Notes under the pieces: model-generated
Seen by the model: the letters and a program-made list of their open reading frames with translations, nothing else
Databases searched by the model: none
Told to the model about the DNA's origin: nothing
In this document: positions 44,547 to 54,862 of the stretch, piece after piece
Layout: the number at the start of each line of letters is the position of its first letter
Numbering within the stretch: position 1 is the stretch's first letter
Made by a program: the position numbers and the translations under genes
DNA from: Stenotrophomonas maltophilia
Lineage (GTDB): Bacteria > Pseudomonadota > Gammaproteobacteria > Xanthomonadales > Xanthomonadaceae
Direction: 5' to 3'
Length of the DNA: 64,000 bases
Assembly (NCBI RefSeq): GCF_004920835.1
Contig: NZ_QFHO01000002.1
Span: 186,001 to 250,000 of the forward strand

Positions 44547-47504
44547 ATGGCTCAGTCCGTTCGCAAGCGTCGTCACCTGCTGTCCCAGGCGTTGATCCTG
44601 GCCCTGTTGCCCCTGGCGGCCAGCGCGCAGGAGGCCGCCAGTTCGTCCACCAAGGATCTCGACGCGGTCACCGTCACCGGTTCGCGCATCAAGCGCGCCA
44701 GCGTTGAGGGCCCGGCACCGGTCAACGTGATCACCGCCGCACAGATCCAGAAGGAAGGCTTCGTCAGCGTGTACGACGCGCTGAAGACGCTCACTGAAGC
44801 CACCGGCACCGTTGAAGCCGCCTCGCAGTGGGGATCGCATACGCCCAATGCCAGCGGCCTGAACCTGCGCGGGATGGGCCCGAACCGCTCGCTGCTGCTG
44901 GTCAACGGTCGCCGCGTGGCCGACTACCCGTTGCCCTACGGTGGCGAAACCAACTTCTCCAACTACGGCAACATTCCCGCTGCTGCGGTGGAGCGCATTG
45001 AAGTGCTGACCGGTGGTGCCTCGGCCATCTACGGTTCGGATGCGATCGCCGGTGTGGTCAACGTCATCCTGAAGACCAACTACGACGGCGACGAAGTGCG
45101 CGTGCGCGGTGGTACCTCCACCGAAGGCGGCCGCGATACCTGGGACCTGTCCTGGGCCGGTGGCAGGACCGGCGACAACTGGAGCGTGACCTACGCACTG
45201 CAGTACACCAAGCGCGATCCGCTGTTCGGGCGTGACCGCCCGCAGATGGACGATGCCGACGATGCGCCGTATCCGTCCTGGAACATGGAACAGCGCAAGG
45301 TCGGCTTCCGTCCCACCGCAGGGCTGGCGCTGATCGATCCCACGACCGGCCAGCGCCTGGCGCCGCCCACCGGCACCTGCGAGAAATTCGACGGCGAGTA
45401 CTACACCGCCGATCGATTGGTCTACAACTACGCCGCCAACACCATCACCAACACCGGCCGCCTGTGCGGCATGAGCGCCGACTACGCCAACTGGCTGCTC
45501 ACCGGTGGTGCCGAGAACGTGTCCGGCAACCTGTATGCCACCTTCGATTTCAGCAACGACCTGCAGGCCTGGACCAACCTGGCGGTATACCGCTCCGAAG
45601 CGATATGGGGCACCAATCCGCCCAGCGTGTCGCTGATCGACGATGACAACGGCTACTACTGGGATGCCAACCGCAACCGCCCGATCCTCGGCGTGCGCCA
45701 GTTCACTCCGAACGAGGTGGGCGGCCTGGACACGCTGCGTAACACCAACCGCGAACTGTCCTGGGACTGGAGTGCGGGCCTGCGTGGTCGCCTGGCCGAT
45801 CGCTTCGACTGGAGCGCCACGGTGGGCCGTTCCTACTACCGCGTTGAAGAGCGGCAGAACGTGGTCGACAAGCAGAAGTCGTACGACTATTTCCTCGGCC
45901 CGAAGCTGGGCACCACCGCCGACGGCGAGGCGATCTACGCACTGAACGAATCGCGCTGGTGGAACCCGCTGACGCCGGAGCAGTACTGGCAGATGGGCAC
46001 GGTCGCGAAGAACCGTGCGTCCTCATGGGTCAACCAGGCTTCGGCGGATATCACCGGCGAACTGTTCCAGGGCTGGGCCGGCCCGATCTCGTTCGCGGCG
46101 GTGGCCGAAGTCGCGCAGCAGGGCTACCACCTCAGTCCGGACCCGCGCGCCGGCATCGACTTCGACCTGCAGAACGTCGATCGCGGTGGCGGCGAGCGCA
46201 CCCGCTATTCGGCCGGCGTCGAGTTCAAGATTCCGCTGCTGGAAAGCGTGACCGCCACTGCGGCCGCGCGCTATGACCGCTATGGCAGCTACAAGGCTGA
46301 CAACAGCGGTGAAGCGCTGGACATCGGCAGCCAGAAGGAGACCACCTGGAATGTCGGCCTGGAATGGCGCCCGGTGGAGTCGTTGCTGGTGCGTGGCTCC
46401 TATGCCACCAGCTTCCATGCGCCGGACATGCACTACCTGCTCGGCCAGCCGAGCAGCTCCGAGGTGCAGACCTATGACCGCCTGCGCTGCATCCAGAGTG
46501 GCGCGTACCTGGTCAACAACTGTGGCGTGGGCAATACCGATGTCTGGTACACGTTCGACGTGAACCGGCGTGGCACGCCGCTGCTGCGTTCGGAGACCGG
46601 TGATTCGTGGACGGTCGGTTTCGTCTGGGATGTGCTGCCGAATCTGTCGGTCAGTGCCGATTACTGGGCAATCAAGCTGGAAGACATGATCGTCGACGTG
46701 GGCGCCGACGAGGTGCTGGCCAGCGAGGCGGGCTGCCTGACCGGCAAGAACATGGACGGTACGCCGTGGGCCAATCCGGCCGGTGGTGAATACTGCGCCG
46801 GCATCCTGGCCCGGGTGAACCGTGACAGCAATGGTCGCCTGGTATCGATTGAACGTGGCCCGTTCAACCTGGCCAGCCGCGAAGTGCGGGGCATCGACCT
46901 GACCGCGCGCTATCGCCTGGAAACCGCGCAGTGGGGCAGCTTCCAGCTCGGCCTGAACTACACCAACCAGATCTCAACCAAGGAACAGCGTTACGCCAAC
47001 GATCCGAACCCGGAGCGTCGTGACCGTGACCTGCGCAGCAAGCTGCGCGCGAGCCTGGCCTGGCAGCGTGGCAACTGGAATGCCAACGTCTATGCCGATC
47101 GCATCGGTTCGGTGCCGGGCGTTCGCTATCACTGGGGCACCGATCGCCTGAACAATCCTGGTGGTTGCCTGCCGTTCGCCGACGGTTACGTGCCCAGCGA
47201 CAGCCCGTCGTTGAACTGCCTGGAGCCGGCGACGCGTCCGGATGGCTCGCCCAATCCGAACCCGAACGCCGGCCAGCAGACCACGCGCTACTACGGGCGG
47301 GTCGGCCCGTTCATCACCTGGAACTTCAACATGGGCTACCAGGTGACCGAACGCGCCAAGGTCAATGTCTACGTCAACAACGTGTTCAATTCGGCCAGCT
47401 GGAACCATAAGGATCCGTACAAGCTGGACTATGACTTCGCCCCGACCCGCCTGCTCGGCGCGGTTGGCCGCGAGTTCGCGCTGGAGTACGTGTTCACCTT
47501 CTGA
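44547..47504 (+). CDS. TonB-dependent outer-membrane receptor
   Basis: 985 residues. A signal peptide ([18 protein letters not shown]) precedes the TonB-box-like region [15 protein letters not shown] and a plug domain ([52 protein letters not shown]). A 22-strand barrel follows and ends FALEYVFTF with the terminal Phe expected for barrel insertion. It should import a large substrate using the proton motive force through TonB. The LacI-type operator upstream and the adjacent glucokinase and glycosylasparaginase genes suggest a carbohydrate, possibly glycan, substrate rather than iron. Confidence 0.93.
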   Translation: MAQSVRKRRHLLSQALILALLPLAASAQEAASSSTKDLDAVTVTGSRIKRASVEGPAPVNVITAAQIQKEGFVSVYDALKTLTEATGTVEAASQWGSHTPNASGLNLRGMGPNRSLLLVNGRRVADYPLPYGGETNFSNYGNIPAAAVERIEVLTGGASAIYGSDAIAGVVNVILKTNYDGDEVRVRGGTSTEGGRDTWDLSWAGGRTGDNWSVTYALQYTKRDPLFGRDRPQMDDADDAPYPSWNMEQRKVGFRPTAGLALIDPTTGQRLAPPTGTCEKFDGEYYTADRLVYNYAANTITNTGRLCGMSADYANWLLTGGAENVSGNLYATFDFSNDLQAWTNLAVYRSEAIWGTNPPSVSLIDDDNGYYWDANRNRPILGVRQFTPNEVGGLDTLRNTNRELSWDWSAGLRGRLADRFDWSATVGRSYYRVEERQNVVDKQKSYDYFLGPKLGTTADGEAIYALNESRWWNPLTPEQYWQMGTVAKNRASSWVNQASADITGELFQGWAGPISFAAVAEVAQQGYHLSPDPRAGIDFDLQNVDRGGGERTRYSAGVEFKIPLLESVTATAAARYDRYGSYKADNSGEALDIGSQKETTWNVGLEWRPVESLLVRGSYATSFHAPDMHYLLGQPSSSEVQTYDRLRCIQSGAYLVNNCGVGNTDVWYTFDVNRRGTPLLRSETGDSWTVGFVWDVLPNLSVSADYWAIKLEDMIVDVGADEVLASEAGCLTGKNMDGTPWANPAGGEYCAGILARVNRDSNGRLVSIERGPFNLASREVRGIDLTARYRLETAQWGSFQLGLNYTNQISTKEQRYANDPNPERRDRDLRSKLRASLAWQRGNWNANVYADRIGSVPGVRYHWGTDRLNNPGGCLPFADGYVPSDSPSLNCLEPATRPDGSPNPNPNAGQQTTRYYGRVGPFITWNFNMGYQVTERAKVNVYVNNVFNSASWNHKDPYKLDYDFAPTRLLGAVGREFALEYVFTF

Positions 47505-47525
47505 GGTGGACAGCGGGGGCGTCGG

Positions 47526-47542
47526 GCCTTGATCCGCAAGGC
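47526..47542 (+). terminator. Hairpin after the TonB receptor gene
   Basis: GCCTTG (47526-47531) / CAAGGC (47537-47542) with a 5-nt loop, extended imperfectly by flanking GGGG and CCCC. No T-run follows, so its strength is uncertain. Confidence 0.3.
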
Positions 47543-47557
47543 GTCCCCGTCCGCTCG

Positions 47558-47581
47558 GTAGATCCACGCCATGCGTGGATG
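47558..47581 (+). repeat. SMAG-type GTAG hairpin
   Basis: GTAG followed by ATCCACGC / GCGTGGAT arms around CAT. Single copy between the TonB receptor and copA, just ahead of the copper promoter. Confidence 0.8.
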
Positions 47582-47612
47582 GACCCCTTCATGAACCCCG
47601 GGGTGGCTGGAT

Positions 47613-47643
47613 TTGACCTTCCCACGATGGCAAGGTTTAGCCT
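47613..47643 (+). promoter_or_regulatory. CueR-type promoter of copA
   Basis: TTGACC (47613-47618) and TAGCCT (47638-47643) are separated by 19 bp, the overlong spacer of MerR-family promoters. Between them ACCTTCC and GGCAAGGT form the inverted repeat bound by CueR. Transcription would start near 47650, so copA begins at 47678. Confidence 0.88.
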
Positions 47644-47677
47644 GTCCGCATCCAGAAGGAACCCCGGGAATCCGATC

Positions 47678-50179
47678 ATGACCACGCCCCGCGCCACTGC
47701 AGTCCCCGCCAGCTCGGCCACCATCAGCCTGCCCATCGAGGGCATGACCTGCGCCAGCTGCGTCGGCCGTGTCGAAGCGGCACTGTCCAAGGTTGAAGGC
47801 GTGGGCAGTGTCTCGGTGAACCTGGCCACCGAGCGGGCGGATATCCGCGCGTCCGGACCGGTCGATCGTGCCGCGCTGATCCAGGCGGTGGAGCGGGTGG
47901 GCTACGACGTGCCGGCCGCCACCGTCGAGCTGGCGGTGGAGGGCATGACATGTGCCTCCTGCGTCGGCCGCGTCGAGCGCGCGCTGCTGGCGGTACCGGG
48001 CGTCAACCAGGCCAGCGTCAACCTGGCCACTGAACGCGCCACGGTGCGCGGCGTGGCAGCCGCGGACGCGCTGGTGGCGGCCATCGACAAGGTCGGCTAC
48101 GTCGCACGCCTGATCGAGGCCGGCGTGCAGTCCGATGATGAGGCCGCCGAAAAGAAGGATGCCGAGCGCGCCGAACTGAAGCGCGACCTGATCGTGGCGA
48201 GCGCGCTTGCGTTGCCGGTGTTCGTGCTGGAAATGGGCTCGCACCTGATTCCCGGCATGCACGAATGGGTGATGGCCACCATCGGCATGCAGACCAGCTG
48301 GTACCTGCAGTTCGTACTGACCCTGCTGGTGCTGGCCATTCCCGGCCGCCGCTTCTACCAGAAGGGTTTCCCGGCACTGCTGCGGCTGGCACCGGACATG
48401 AACTCGCTGGTGGCGGTGGGTACCGCCGCAGCGTTCGGTTACTCGGTGGTGGCGACCTTTGCACCGCGGTTGTTGCCGCCGGGCACGGTGAACGTCTACT
48501 ACGAAGCAGCGGCGGTGATCGTCGCGCTGATCCTGCTCGGCCGCTTCCTTGAGGCGCGCGCGAAGGGCCGTACCTCCGAGGCGATCAAGCGCCTGGTCAA
48601 CCTGCAGGCCAAGGTCGCACATGTGATCCGTGACGGCCGCACGATCGAGATTCCGGTCAACGAGGTTCTGAGCGGCGATGTGGTGGAAGTGCGCCCGGGC
48701 GAGCGCGTGCCGGTCGATGGCGAGGTGATCGAGGGCCGTAGCTACATCGACGAGTCGATGATCAGTGGCGAACCGATTCCGGTCGAGAAGCAGCCGGGCA
48801 GCAGCGTGGTGGGCGGCACGGTCAACCAGAAAGGTGCACTGACCGTGCGTGCCACGGCGGTGGGCGCGCAGACCATGCTGGCGCAGATCATCCGCATGGT
48901 CGAACAGGCACAGGGCTCGAAGCTGCCGATCCAGGCGGTGGTCGACAAGGTCACCCTGTGGTTCGTGCCGGCGGTGATGCTGGCCGCACTGGCGACCTTC
49001 GCGGTCTGGTTGATCTTCGGCCCATCGCCGGCGCTGAGCTTCGCGCTGGTCAATGCGGTGGCGGTATTGATCATTGCCTGCCCGTGTGCAATGGGCCTGG
49101 CCACGCCGACGTCGATCATGGTCGGTACCGGCCGCGGCGCCGAGATGGGCGTGCTGTTCCGCAAGGGTGAAGCACTGCAGTTGCTGAAGGACGCGCAGGT
49201 AGTGGCGGTGGACAAGACCGGTACGCTGACCGAAGGCCGGCCGCGCCTGACCGACCTGGAGATCGCCGACGGCTTTGATCGCGCCACAGTGCTGGCCGCG
49301 GTCGCCACCGTGGAATCACGTTCGGAGCATCCGATCGCCCGCGCCATTGTCGATGCAGCCACCGAGCAGGGCCTCGCGCTGCCATCGATGGTCGATTTCG
49401 ATTCGGTCACCGGCATGGGCGTGCGCGCCAGCGTAGAGGGCGCACGGGTAGAGGTCGGCGCCGATCGCTTCATGCGCGATCTTGGCGTGGATATCACCGC
49501 GTTTGCGGCGCTGGCGGCCGAACTCGGCGCGCAGGGCAAGTCGCCGTTGTACGCGGCCATCGATGGACGCCTGGCAGCGATCATCGCAGTATCCGATCCG
49601 ATCAAGCCGAGCACGCCGGCCGCGATCGCGGCGCTGCATCAGCTTGGCCTGAAGGTGGCGATGATCACCGGTGACAACACCGGTACCGCGCAGGCGATCG
49701 CGCGCCAGCTGGGTATCGATGAAGTGGTGGCCGAAGTGCTGCCGGAAGGCAAGGTCGAGGCGGTGCGCCGCTTGAAGGCCACTCATGGCCATGTTGCCTT
49801 TGTTGGTGACGGCATCAACGATGCGCCGGCGCTGGCCGAGGCCGATGTCGGCCTGGCCATCGGGACCGGCACCGATATCGCGGTGGAGTCGGCCGATGTG
49901 GTGCTGATGTCGGGCAACCTGCAGGGCGTGCCGAATGCCATCGCGCTTTCGAAGGCAACGCTGGGCAACATCCGACAGAACCTGTTCTGGGCCTTTGCCT
50001 ACAACACCGCATTGATTCCGGTGGCGGCCGGCGTGCTGTACCCGGTCTGGGGTGTGCTGCTGTCGCCGGTGTTCGCCGCCGGTGCGATGGCCTTGTCCAG
50101 CGTGTTCGTGCTGGGCAATGCGCTGCGCCTGCGCCGCTTCCAGCCGCCGATGGCGGATGCCCCCGCTGCGAGCCACTGA
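47678..50179 (+). CDS. copA: Copper-exporting P1B-type ATPase
   Basis: 833 residues from the ATG at 47678; earlier in-frame ATGs lie upstream of the predicted transcription start and are excluded. Two N-terminal copper-binding domains each carry GMTCASC. Membrane helices enclose the metal-transport motif [13 protein letters not shown]. The catalytic Asp is in [10 protein letters not shown], with the TGD loop [18 protein letters not shown] and [11 protein letters not shown]. It pumps Cu(I) out of the cytoplasm using ATP. It is followed after 11 bp by cueR, so activator and pump share one transcript. Confidence 0.96.
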   Translation: MTTPRATAVPASSATISLPIEGMTCASCVGRVEAALSKVEGVGSVSVNLATERADIRASGPVDRAALIQAVERVGYDVPAATVELAVEGMTCASCVGRVERALLAVPGVNQASVNLATERATVRGVAAADALVAAIDKVGYVARLIEAGVQSDDEAAEKKDAERAELKRDLIVASALALPVFVLEMGSHLIPGMHEWVMATIGMQTSWYLQFVLTLLVLAIPGRRFYQKGFPALLRLAPDMNSLVAVGTAAAFGYSVVATFAPRLLPPGTVNVYYEAAAVIVALILLGRFLEARAKGRTSEAIKRLVNLQAKVAHVIRDGRTIEIPVNEVLSGDVVEVRPGERVPVDGEVIEGRSYIDESMISGEPIPVEKQPGSSVVGGTVNQKGALTVRATAVGAQTMLAQIIRMVEQAQGSKLPIQAVVDKVTLWFVPAVMLAALATFAVWLIFGPSPALSFALVNAVAVLIIACPCAMGLATPTSIMVGTGRGAEMGVLFRKGEALQLLKDAQVVAVDKTGTLTEGRPRLTDLEIADGFDRATVLAAVATVESRSEHPIARAIVDAATEQGLALPSMVDFDSVTGMGVRASVEGARVEVGADRFMRDLGVDITAFAALAAELGAQGKSPLYAAIDGRLAAIIAVSDPIKPSTPAAIAALHQLGLKVAMITGDNTGTAQAIARQLGIDEVVAEVLPEGKVEAVRRLKATHGHVAFVGDGINDAPALAEADVGLAIGTGTDIAVESADVVLMSGNLQGVPNAIALSKATLGNIRQNLFWAFAYNTALIPVAAGVLYPVWGVLLSPVFAAGAMALSSVFVLGNALRLRRFQPPMADAPAASH

Positions 50180-50190
50180 AGGAGAACCGC

Positions 50191-50646
50191 ATGAACATCG
50201 GTGAAGCCGCCAAGGCCTCCAGCGTATCGGCGAAGATGATCCGCTACTACGAACAGATCGGCCTGATTCCCGCGGCAGATCGCACCGAGTCCGGCTACCG
50301 GGCGTATTCGCAGGCGGACATCCACCGCCTGCGTTTCATTCGCCGCGCGCGCGATCTCGGCTTCCAGGTCGCCGAGATCACCGACCTTCTGGGCCTGTGG
50401 AACGACACCTCGCGGCACAGTGCCGACGTCAAGCATCTTGCCGAACAGCACATCGCCGACCTGGAACAGCGTATCGAAAGCATGCGGCAGATGGCCGACA
50501 CGCTGAAGTCGTTGATCAGCTGCTGTGCGGGCGATGAGCGCCCGGAATGCCCGATCCTGCAGCGGCTGGGCGAGGACGAAGAGACCCTGACACCGCCGGA
50601 GGCCGCGAAGACCGGTGCAGTACGGCGCCGCACGCACAAGCACTGA
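50191..50646 (+). CDS. cueR: Copper-responsive MerR-family activator
   Basis: 151 residues: MerR helix-turn-helix (MNIGEAAKASSVSAKMIRYYEQIGLI, in outline), a long dimerisation helix, and a C-terminal copper loop SCCAGDERPECPIL whose two outer cysteines correspond to the Cu(I) ligands of CueR. In the Cu(I) form it untwists 19-bp-spacer promoters, and such promoters are present before copA and copZ. The C-terminus is longer than E. coli CueR and basic. It is probably cotranscribed with copA, giving positive feedback. Confidence 0.93.
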   Translation: MNIGEAAKASSVSAKMIRYYEQIGLIPAADRTESGYRAYSQADIHRLRFIRRARDLGFQVAEITDLLGLWNDTSRHSADVKHLAEQHIADLEQRIESMRQMADTLKSLISCCAGDERPECPILQRLGEDEETLTPPEAAKTGAVRRRTHKH

Positions 50647-50665
50647 CCTGGCGTTGCATGCATGA

Positions 50666-50705
50666 AAAAACCCGCCCGGTGCAGCTGCACCGGGCGGGGT
50701 TTTCG
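50666..50705. terminator. Bidirectional Rho-independent terminator
   Basis: A perfect 28-nt palindrome (50671-50698; arms CCCGCCCGGTGC) is preceded by A-run AAAAAA and followed by TTTT, so it works for cueR on the plus strand and copZ on the minus strand. Confidence 0.92.
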
Positions 50706-50726
50706 TTGCAGCCGCAGGGTAGGGAA

Positions 50727-50921
50727 TCAGGCCGTGCGCGGCGGGAAGCCTGCATCGGTCAGTGCCGCCACGATCTGTGATTCGCTGGCCGAGGTCTGCA
50801 CCTGCACGCGACGGCTGGCCGGATCTGCCTGCACGCTGGCCTGCGGATCGACCAGCTCGATCGCCTTGGTCACGCTGCGTGCGCAGCCGCCGCAGGTCAT
50901 GCCTTCAACGTGGAATTCCAT
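50727..50921 (-). CDS. copZ: Copper chaperone CopZ-like protein
   Basis: 64 residues from the ATG at 50921 (MEFHVEGMTCGGCARSV), with AGGAG upstream. It is a single heavy-metal-associated domain with the Cu(I) ligand pair Cys10 and Cys13 in MTCGGC. It would carry cytosolic Cu(I) to CopA. An in-frame ATG at 50963 lies inside the CueR operator and is unlikely. The gene has its own 19-bp-spacer promoter, convergent with cueR. Confidence 0.92.
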   Translation of the reverse strand: MEFHVEGMTCGGCARSVTKAIELVDPQASVQADPASRRVQVQTSASESQIVAALTDAGFPPRTA

Positions 50922-50954
50922 CTGTAGCTCCTTCGGTGCTCTTGGGGTGGAGCC

Positions 50955-50985
50955 AGTGTGCACCTTCCAACATTGGCAGGGTCAA
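50955..50985 (-). promoter_or_regulatory. CueR-type promoter of copZ
   Basis: On the minus strand TTGACC (50985-50980) and CACACT (50960-50955) are 19 bp apart. The inverted repeat between them ends GGAAGGT, as in the copA promoter. Confidence 0.82.
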
Positions 50986-51120
50986 GCGCAGGGCTGAACC
51001 GAAGAAAAGCGCCAACAAAAACAGCAGCCACCTGTACCAGCGCGGCTGCCGTGGAGGACCGTCCCCGCCAGGGCGGGACGTGGGTTGCACCGGGGCGGGC
51101 CCGGGCAACCCGGTGTTGCC

Positions 51121-54100
51121 TTAGAACTTCCAGGTGGCGCCGAAGTACAGCTGGCGGCCTGCGTAGGTATTGGAGATCAGGCGTGCCTTGGTGTCGCTTC
51201 CCAGGTGCACGCGCTGTTCGGACTTGGTGGCATTGATCACCGAGGCGGTCAGGGTCCAGTCCGGGGTCAGGTTGTAGGCCACGTTCAGATCCAGCTGGTC
51301 ATACGGCTCGGTGTAAACGGTGAGGCCGTTGTTGAGCCCGCCGACCACCTGGCCGCGACGGTTGAACGAGGCGCGCGCGAGGAACTTCTCGTTCTCGTAG
51401 AAGACCGTCACGTTGGCCTGGTTCTTGGCGCTGCCGACCAGCGGCGAGGAGCCGATTTCCTGCCCGTCCAACACAATGGAAGCCAGGTTGGTGTCGTTGT
51501 AGGTGTAGTTGGCCTGCACGCCGAAGCCGAAATCGAAGGTGTACTGGCCATACAGCTCGACGCCCTGCGAGACACCATCGCGGCCATTGGCCTGGGTTTC
51601 ATAGCGCTGCACGTTCACCGCTTCACCGCCGATGACCATCGGCGTGTCGCGCACCACCGGCAGGGTGAAGTTGTCCACGTTCTTGCGGAACAGGCCGACG
51701 CCGGCGACCGCGCCCGGCTGGAAGTACCACTCCAGGCCCAGGTCGAACTGGGTGGCCTTGAACGGTTCCAGCTGCTTGTTGCTGCCCTTGCCGACCCAGC
51801 CTGCGGTCGATGCGCCACCGGCAACGCGGCGATCATTGACATACTCTTCGCTGTAATAGCTCAGTGCGCCCGGAGCTGCGATGTCGGTGTAGCCGGGGCG
51901 GGCGATCACCTTCGACGCGGCACCACGCAGCACCAGCGTGTCGGTGATGTCCCAGGCGATATTGAAGCTCGGCAGTACGTCGGTGTAGGTACGGTCCACG
52001 CCGATCAGGTCGTACGTCTTGCTCTGCGCGAGGTCGTGCGGCAGGCGCACGAAGCCGCTCTCGCAGCTGTAGGTCGGGTAGGCCGCAGCGGCCGGATCGG
52101 TGCACGCCATCGGTGCGCCGGATGCGTTGTCCAGGAAGTAGTCGTTGAACTTCTCGATCGAGTCGGAGGACTGCGCGAACTGCTTGGTGCGCACCACGCG
52201 CACGCCGACATTGCCGCGCAGGCGTTCGGTACGGAAGTTGGCCTGGAAGTAGCCCGAGTAGATCTTCTCGTTGACGTTGTAGACGAAGTCTTCCTCGGTA
52301 CGGTTGTGCGAACCGCCGTAGGTCTTGTTCAAGTAGTCGATGTAGGCCGGGTAGTTGATGCCCGGGAACACGTTGGCATTGAAGCCGCCGGCAATGTTGC
52401 TGATCGGATTGGACAGGAAGAAGCCGGGCTGCGCGTCGCCGGCAGTCGGATCGCAGCCACTCTGGTAGCGGCTGTTGTCATAGTCGGCCGGGTCGCGGCC
52501 GGGGCACACCCAGTAGGTGTTGCCGGTATTGCGATGGACCTTGCCGTCACGGTATTTGGCACCGAACTGGATCGAGTCCAGCCAGCCCGACTCGAACAGC
52601 TTGGTCACGTCAGCCTGGAAGTAGTTCTGCTTGACCTCGGTGCGCTTCCACGACGAATCGGTCGAGCCGGTGTCGACTTCGGCGATGCCGTTCATCAGCT
52701 GCTGCTGCAGGTCGGGCGAGAAGGTGGCCGACGGCGTGCCGGTCAGGTCCCATGCGCTGTACAGGTTGCCCGACAGGTAATCGTTGCCGACCTTGCGCCG
52801 CGGCTTGGCCGACATGCGGAAGTTCATCGACGGACCACCTTCGGACCAGGTACGGCCGCCGGTGAACGAGGCCTTCCACAGCGGGCTGATATCCCAGTCG
52901 ATGGTCAGGTCAGCGGTCTGCGACAGCGCCTTTTCCTTGCTGTAGCCACCGGTCAGCTGCGGCGTCGGAACCGTGCAGTCGTCCGGGCCCCAGCCGCCGG
53001 GCTTCAGGCCAGCGGCCTTGGCCTGGTCTTCGCTGCAGTAGTAGGTCTTTCCAGCCAGCTTTTCGAACTGGGCGCCGGTGACGGTGTTTCCGCTGGGATC
53101 GAAATCCAGGCCGTTGAGCAGGCGGCCGCCGGCCCAGTTTCCATCACCGTTGAAGCGGGCCATGCTCCATTCCGGGATCTTCAGCATGTTCTGGGTGTAA
53201 TCACCCTGCAGCTCGAAGCGGAAGTAGTTGGCCGTCATCGTGACGTTGTCCACCGGCTTGAACTGGAAGGTCAGCTGGCCGCCCTTGCGCTCGCGCTTTT
53301 CTTCCTTCACGGCGAAGTTGACCGAGGTCGGCATGAAGAAGTCGCTGTAGTTGCCGCCGGTCTGGTTGTTGAAACCGGACTTGCCCCACCAGTAGTGGAT
53401 GCCATCCTGCGCCTGCACGTTGCCATAGGCATCGCGCGCCTTGCCGGCGCCATACCACTGGTAGTCCTCGGTGCTGGCTTCCATGGTGCGGGTGGTGCGC
53501 TTCTGCTGCGTCACGCCGATCAGCACGCCGAAACGCTCGTCCTTGCTGTGCCACGAATACAGGGCTGAGGCCTGCGGGTCGATATCGTGGTGGGTATCGG
53601 AGGAGGTGCCCTCGAGCGTGACGAAGCCCGAGTTGGATTCCATGTCCAGCGGACGCCGCGTGTGCAGGATGACTGTGCCGCCGATGCCGCCTTCGTCGAT
53701 GCGGGCTTCCGGCGACTTGAACAGTTCTGCACTGGACAGCATGTTCGACGGCAGCAGGGTGTAGTTGAACGAACGGGTGGCTTCGTCGTTGGTTTCCGAC
53801 GTGGCCACGTAGTTGCCGTTCAACTGGGTCAGGGTCAGGTCCGGCGCAAGGCCGCGCACGCTGACGCTCTTGCCTTCGCCACCGCTGCGGGTGATGACTA
53901 CGCCGGGCACGCGCTGCAACGCGTCGGCGACGTTCTTGTCGGGGAACTTGCCGACATCTTCTGCGGTGATCACTTCGACCACGGCGTTGGCGTCGCGCTT
54001 CTGTGACAGGCTCTTCTCGATGGCGTAGCGGTAGCCGGTGACCTGGACGCTGTCCAGGTTGGTGGCCTCCTGCGAGCCGGTGGAGGTGGCCTGCTGCGCG

Positions 54101-54192
54101 GCGGCGCCAGCCGGAATGACGGCGGCGGCCAAGGCCAGCGCGATGGCCAACGCCAGTGCGTCCTGACCATGCGTACGTGTTGAATGCTTCAT
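51121..54192 (-). CDS. TonB-dependent receptor of the mannoside locus
   Basis: 1023 residues from the ATG at 54192 (MKHSTRTHGQDAL), eight bases after GGGAG; farther upstream ATGs are worse placed. Signal peptide ALALAIALALAAAVIPAGAAA. The plug has VVEVITAEDVGKFPDKNVADALQRVPGVVI and SVRGLAPDLTLTQLNG (outlined), typical of the Xanthomonas/Caulobacter carbohydrate receptor subtype, and the barrel ends LYFGATWKF. It is divergent from the GH92 gene with LacI-type operators between them, so it should bring oligomannosides across the outer membrane. Confidence 0.93.
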   Translation of the reverse strand: MKHSTRTHGQDALALAIALALAAAVIPAGAAAQQATSTGSQEATNLDSVQVTGYRYAIEKSLSQKRDANAVVEVITAEDVGKFPDKNVADALQRVPGVVITRSGGEGKSVSVRGLAPDLTLTQLNGNYVATSETNDEATRSFNYTLLPSNMLSSAELFKSPEARIDEGGIGGTVILHTRRPLDMESNSGFVTLEGTSSDTHHDIDPQASALYSWHSKDERFGVLIGVTQQKRTTRTMEASTEDYQWYGAGKARDAYGNVQAQDGIHYWWGKSGFNNQTGGNYSDFFMPTSVNFAVKEEKRERKGGQLTFQFKPVDNVTMTANYFRFELQGDYTQNMLKIPEWSMARFNGDGNWAGGRLLNGLDFDPSGNTVTGAQFEKLAGKTYYCSEDQAKAAGLKPGGWGPDDCTVPTPQLTGGYSKEKALSQTADLTIDWDISPLWKASFTGGRTWSEGGPSMNFRMSAKPRRKVGNDYLSGNLYSAWDLTGTPSATFSPDLQQQLMNGIAEVDTGSTDSSWKRTEVKQNYFQADVTKLFESGWLDSIQFGAKYRDGKVHRNTGNTYWVCPGRDPADYDNSRYQSGCDPTAGDAQPGFFLSNPISNIAGGFNANVFPGINYPAYIDYLNKTYGGSHNRTEEDFVYNVNEKIYSGYFQANFRTERLRGNVGVRVVRTKQFAQSSDSIEKFNDYFLDNASGAPMACTDPAAAAYPTYSCESGFVRLPHDLAQSKTYDLIGVDRTYTDVLPSFNIAWDITDTLVLRGAASKVIARPGYTDIAAPGALSYYSEEYVNDRRVAGGASTAGWVGKGSNKQLEPFKATQFDLGLEWYFQPGAVAGVGLFRKNVDNFTLPVVRDTPMVIGGEAVNVQRYETQANGRDGVSQGVELYGQYTFDFGFGVQANYTYNDTNLASIVLDGQEIGSSPLVGSAKNQANVTVFYENEKFLARASFNRRGQVVGGLNNGLTVYTEPYDQLDLNVAYNLTPDWTLTASVINATKSEQRVHLGSDTKARLISNTYAGRQLYFGATWKF

Positions 54193-54243
54193 TCCCATCT
54201 CTCCCTCTCTCCTGGATTGATCCGGTGACGTGGCACGGACAAC

Positions 54244-54257
54244 TTGAATCGATCTAA
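54244..54257. promoter_or_regulatory. LacI-type operator at the TonB receptor promoter (proximal)
   Basis: TTGAATCGATCTAA, a near palindrome centred on ATCGAT, 52 bp upstream of the receptor ATG. It is identical to the site upstream of the GH92 gene (55093-55106). Confidence 0.8.
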
Positions 54258-54365
54258 TTTGAAGTGACATTGTCGCTATTGCCATGCAGTGGCAGTAGCA
54301 CCGTGCGCGTGGCCTGGTACGTCCTGTTGCTGCTCCCCCAACTCCCGGCCATCGCAGTGTCGTTC

Positions 54366-54379
54366 TTGGATCGATCTAA
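54366..54379. promoter_or_regulatory. LacI-type operator at the TonB receptor promoter (distal)
   Basis: TTGGATCGATCTAA, differing from the proximal operator at one base and centred 122 bp from it. Two operators at this distance could be bridged by a LacI tetramer. Confidence 0.75.
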
Positions 54380-54506
54380 GCGATGGGCGGGCGATTTTTA
54401 GCATGGGTCGCCCGCGGGCGCATGCTGCTCCGCAATATGGTACTGGCGTGGCGAAGGGATGACGGTTTGCTGAAAACAGTGAAATCGTTTTCGTGCGCAG
54501 GGGAGG

Positions 54507-54705
54507 GTGGGTCGGCAGGGCTGCGCCTTGCACCTGCTGTGAGCCAGGGCAACAGCCAAAGCCAAAGCCAAAGCGGCTCTGGGTTGTCTGTGTGTTGGGC
54601 GGGGCGGTGTCGGATTGCGGGGACGCCGTAAACCCGTCCATGGGGGCTTGGCCGCGGCATCCATGCCGCGGACACCCCGCAATCCGACACGGCCCCGCCT
54701 TCGAC
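54507..54705 (-). repeat. Composite palindromic repeat, copy B
   Basis: On the minus strand it begins GTCGAAGG. Outer arms of 25 bp (54598-54622 with 54675-54699) differ at one base, and an inner hairpin CCGCGGCAT / ATGCCGCGG lies at 54652-54671. The conserved block (54619-54647) matches copy A in reverse orientation. The tail, with CAAAGCC repeats and GGCAGGGCTGCGCC, extends to 54507. Confidence 0.8.
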
Positions 54706-54752
54706 CGTTTCACGGTGGCGGTTGGATTGATCCTGGAACGACATGGGGTCGT

Positions 54753-54793
54753 GGGGTCAGATCCGTTTTCCTTTGGAAAACGGATCTGACCCC
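54753..54793. repeat. 41-bp perfect hairpin with GGGGTCAGATCC ends
   Basis: Two perfect 19-nt arms (54753-54771, starting GGGGTCAGATCC, and 54775-54793) around a TTT loop. It lies between repeats B and C. It is unrelated in sequence to SMAG elements and has no T-run, so a terminator role is not indicated. Confidence 0.85.
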
Positions 54794-54820
54794 GATTGAT
54801 TTCGTTATCTGTCAGAGATT

Positions 54821-54844
54821 GATCGACGCATGGCGTGGATCTAC
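54821..54844 (-). repeat. SMAG-type GTAG hairpin
   Basis: ATCCACGCCATGCGT-type arms on the minus strand with GTAG (CTAC at 54841-54844) and one mismatch. It is the same subtype as the copy at 47558-47581. Confidence 0.7.
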
Positions 54845-54862
54845 CGCAGATCGCGGAGATCT

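Noticed and set aside
47579..47677. N-terminal extension of copA from an earlier ATG
   Set aside because: It would start upstream of the CueR promoter -35/-10 elements, so it cannot be translated from that promoter; the copper domain begins normally after 47678.
51085..53568. 827-codon plus-strand frame opposite the TonB receptor
   Set aside because: It is antisense to a clear TonB receptor and has no family resemblance.
54753..54793. Perfect hairpin considered as a terminator
   Set aside because: No T-run follows on either strand and it sits far from the ends of genes.
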